This document shows positions 62,522 through 64,000 of a DNA stretch of 64,000 nucleotides, piece after piece; the stretch's first letter is position 1; every line of letters begins with the position of its first letter. A program made the translations under genes and the position numbers. Below the pieces are notes generated by a model. That model searched no databases, was not told the DNA's origin, and saw only the letters and a list, made by a program, of their open reading frames with translations. Origin of the DNA: Lacinutrix sp. MedPE-SW (GTDB lineage: Bacteria; Bacteroidota; Bacteroidia; Flavobacteriales; Flavobacteriaceae); assembly GCF_001874145.1 (NCBI RefSeq), contig NZ_MPCX01000003.1:1-64000 (forward strand). Direction: 5' to 3'.

Positions 62522-63409
62522 ATGAAAAGATATATAGATATAATAAAAAATGCGTATTCTGGTTATTGGAATTATCTTAAAAACGAGATTATAACCATTA
62601 ACCATTGGGATAACTTTTTTTATGGCCTAATTGTAATTTCAATTCTAGTTTGGATATTAGAAATTGCATTTCCATGGCGTAAAGACCAATCTATTTTTAG
62701 AAAAGATTTTTGGTTAGATACGTTCTATATGTTCTTTAACTTTTTTCTTTTAAATTTAATAGTACTCATCGCATTAACAGATACTGCTGCAAACTTTTTT
62801 GATGATATTTTAGGCTTAGTTGGACTCTCTATTGCTAACTTTCAATTGTTTGATGTAGACGAGTTACCATTGTGGTTAGGCTTACTTATCTTTTTTATAG
62901 TTAGCGATTTCACACAATGGAATACGCATAGACTACTGCATCGTGTTCCGTTTTTATGGAACTTTCATAAAGTACATCATAGCGTAAAAGAAATGGGCTT
63001 TGCTGCACACTTACGCTACCACTGGATGGAGCCAATAGTTTATAAATCTTTACTCTACATACCAATTGCAATAATTGGTGGTTTTGACGCTAAACACGTG
63101 GCTATTGTTCACTTTTTTAGCATAACCATTGGACACTTAAACCATGCTAATCTAGGTTGGGATTATGGTGTTTTAAAATACGTATTTAATAACCCAAAAA
63201 TGCACATTTGGCATCACGCAAGAGAATTGCCTAAAAAAGGAAGTTACGGTGTGAATTTTGGCTTAACTTTAAGTCTATGGGATTATTTATTTAACACAAA
63301 TTACGTACCTTATAATGGTAAGGATATTGAGTTAGGATTTCATGGAGATGAAGACTTCCCAAAGGATTTTGTTAGTCAGGAATTGTATCCTATAAAATTT
63401 AAAAAATAA
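62522..63409 (+). CDS. Fatty acid hydroxylase / sterol desaturase superfamily protein
   Basis: A 295-residue membrane di-iron oxygenase-type protein with about four to five hydrophobic segments. The histidine boxes are visible as HRLLH, FHKVHHS, HLNHAN and HIWHHARE, in the usual spacing of the superfamily (sterol desaturases, carotene hydroxylases, alkylglycerol monooxygenase-like). The substrate, probably a lipid, is not known. It is 62 bp after the phosphorylase gene and 8 bp before the DUF547 gene, in the same direction. Its role in an arsenosugar locus, for example making an arsenolipid, is an untested idea. Confidence 0.88.
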   Translation: MKRYIDIIKNAYSGYWNYLKNEIITINHWDNFFYGLIVISILVWILEIAFPWRKDQSIFRKDFWLDTFYMFFNFFLLNLIVLIALTDTAANFFDDILGLVGLSIANFQLFDVDELPLWLGLLIFFIVSDFTQWNTHRLLHRVPFLWNFHKVHHSVKEMGFAAHLRYHWMEPIVYKSLLYIPIAIIGGFDAKHVAIVHFFSITIGHLNHANLGWDYGVLKYVFNNPKMHIWHHARELPKKGSYGVNFGLTLSLWDYLFNTNYVPYNGKDIELGFHGDEDFPKDFVSQELYPIKFKK

Positions 63410-63417
63410 ATCTATTT

Positions 63418-64000
63418 ATGAAAAAGTTACTTTTTTTAGCTTGTGTTGCTTTAACCTTAAACAGTTGTTTTTCGGCTAAAGGTTTACCAGTAAAAACAGT
63501 GGATACTGTAAGTAAAAATTCACAAACAGAAAGCACAAAAACTACACAAACAGTAGATCATGCTCAGTTTGATGCTTTGCTAAAAAAATACGTCGCTAAA
63601 ATTGGCGATGTAGATTACAAAGGTTTTAAAAATGATAGCGATAAATTAAACAGTTATATTAATTACCTGGAACAACAAACACCGTCTAAAGCTTGGAGTG
63701 TAGAAACACAACTAGCTTATTTTATTAATGTTTACAATGCCAATACCATAAAACTTATAATAGAAAACTATCCTACAGAAAGCATTAAGGATATTGACAA
63801 ACCATGGTTAAAAAACAGATTTAAAATAGGTGATAATGAATTTTCTTTAGCGGGATTAGAAAATGGAATTTTACGTAAAATGAATGAACCTAGAATACAT
63901 TTTGCTATTAATTGCGCATCAACCTCATGCCCAAAATTATTAGATGAAGCTTATACTGAAGCTAATGTCATGGCATTAATGGAGCGTGCCACAAAAGAAT
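63418..64000 (+). CDS. DUF547 family lipoprotein (truncated by window end)
   Basis: An open frame from ATG 63418 to the end of the window (194 codons, no stop), so the 3' end is missing. It begins with a lipoprotein signal, LNSC lipobox (Cys17), a short Thr/Ser/Lys-rich linker, then the DUF547 domain with LLKKYVAKIGDVDYKGFK, LAYFINVYNANTIKLI and the family's INCASTSCPKL. The family is of unknown function and often found beside fatty-acid-hydroxylase-like and arsenosugar genes. Its start is 8 bp after the preceding stop. Confidence 0.88.
   Translation, partial: MKKLLFLACVALTLNSCFSAKGLPVKTVDTVSKNSQTESTKTTQTVDHAQFDALLKKYVAKIGDVDYKGFKNDSDKLNSYINYLEQQTPSKAWSVETQLAYFINVYNANTIKLIIENYPTESIKDIDKPWLKNRFKIGDNEFSLAGLENGILRKMNEPRIHFAINCASTSCPKLLDEAYTEANVMALMERATKE

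Overview
The window looks like a chromosomal segment of a marine-type Flavobacteriaceae (Bacteroidota). Supporting signs are a very AT-rich sequence, a SusC/SusD pair, a TamB/TamL outer-membrane assembly pair with a lipidated TamL, an ArgF'-type (N-acyl-ornithine) arginine pathway, GltBD with AmtB/PII, no recognisable Shine-Dalgarno sequences, and several small conserved flavobacterial proteins. I cannot name the genus. No tRNA, rRNA, CRISPR array, transposase or recombinase gene was seen.

Region 1 (1-5030) is accessory. Six genes on the + strand (four small unknowns, a PLDc_N-type small membrane protein, a membrane-anchored amidohydrolase) are separated one by one by seven related imperfect-palindrome elements of about 105-150 bp. 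In the first four gene units, the bases just after the upstream element's GTTGT end are exactly complementary to the bases just before the ACAAC start of the next element. That register is the one that defines integron gene cassettes and their attC sites. No integrase is in the window. This is the most interesting structure here.

Region 2 (5031-9768, minus strand) is a methionine operon, metY-osmC-metX, behind a SAM-I riboswitch with its own terminator hairpin, followed upstream by a conserved gene of unknown function.

Region 3 (9913-16985, plus) is leuA-leuC-leuD-leuB-ppc, i.e. leucine synthesis plus anaplerotic PEP carboxylase.

Region 4 (17045-26272) is nitrogen assimilation: an outer-membrane barrel protein, AmtB and a divergent PII protein on the minus strand, facing gltB-gltD on the plus strand.

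Region 5 (26289-35349, minus) is a nine-gene arginine operon, GNAT-argG-argC-proC-argD-argF'-argB-argE-argH. Three REP-like palindromes sit at three of its four non-overlapping junctions. Region 6 (35812-42616, minus) is the branched-chain operon ilvD-ilvB-ilvN-ilvC-ilvA.

Region 7 (42959-51178, plus) holds tamB, tamL and two small conserved genes. Region 8 (51269-64000, plus) matches flavobacterial arsenosugar-biosynthesis loci. It has an AhpD-like protein, the radical SAM enzyme ArsS, two DUF2064 glycosyltransferase-like proteins, SusC/SusD, a sodium:solute symporter, a metallophosphoesterase-fold protein with a disrupted metal site, an exported rhodanese, a purine nucleoside phosphorylase, a fatty-acid-hydroxylase-superfamily membrane protein and a truncated DUF547 lipoprotein. 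The arsenite methyltransferase ArsM expected upstream of ArsS in the pathway is not in the window.
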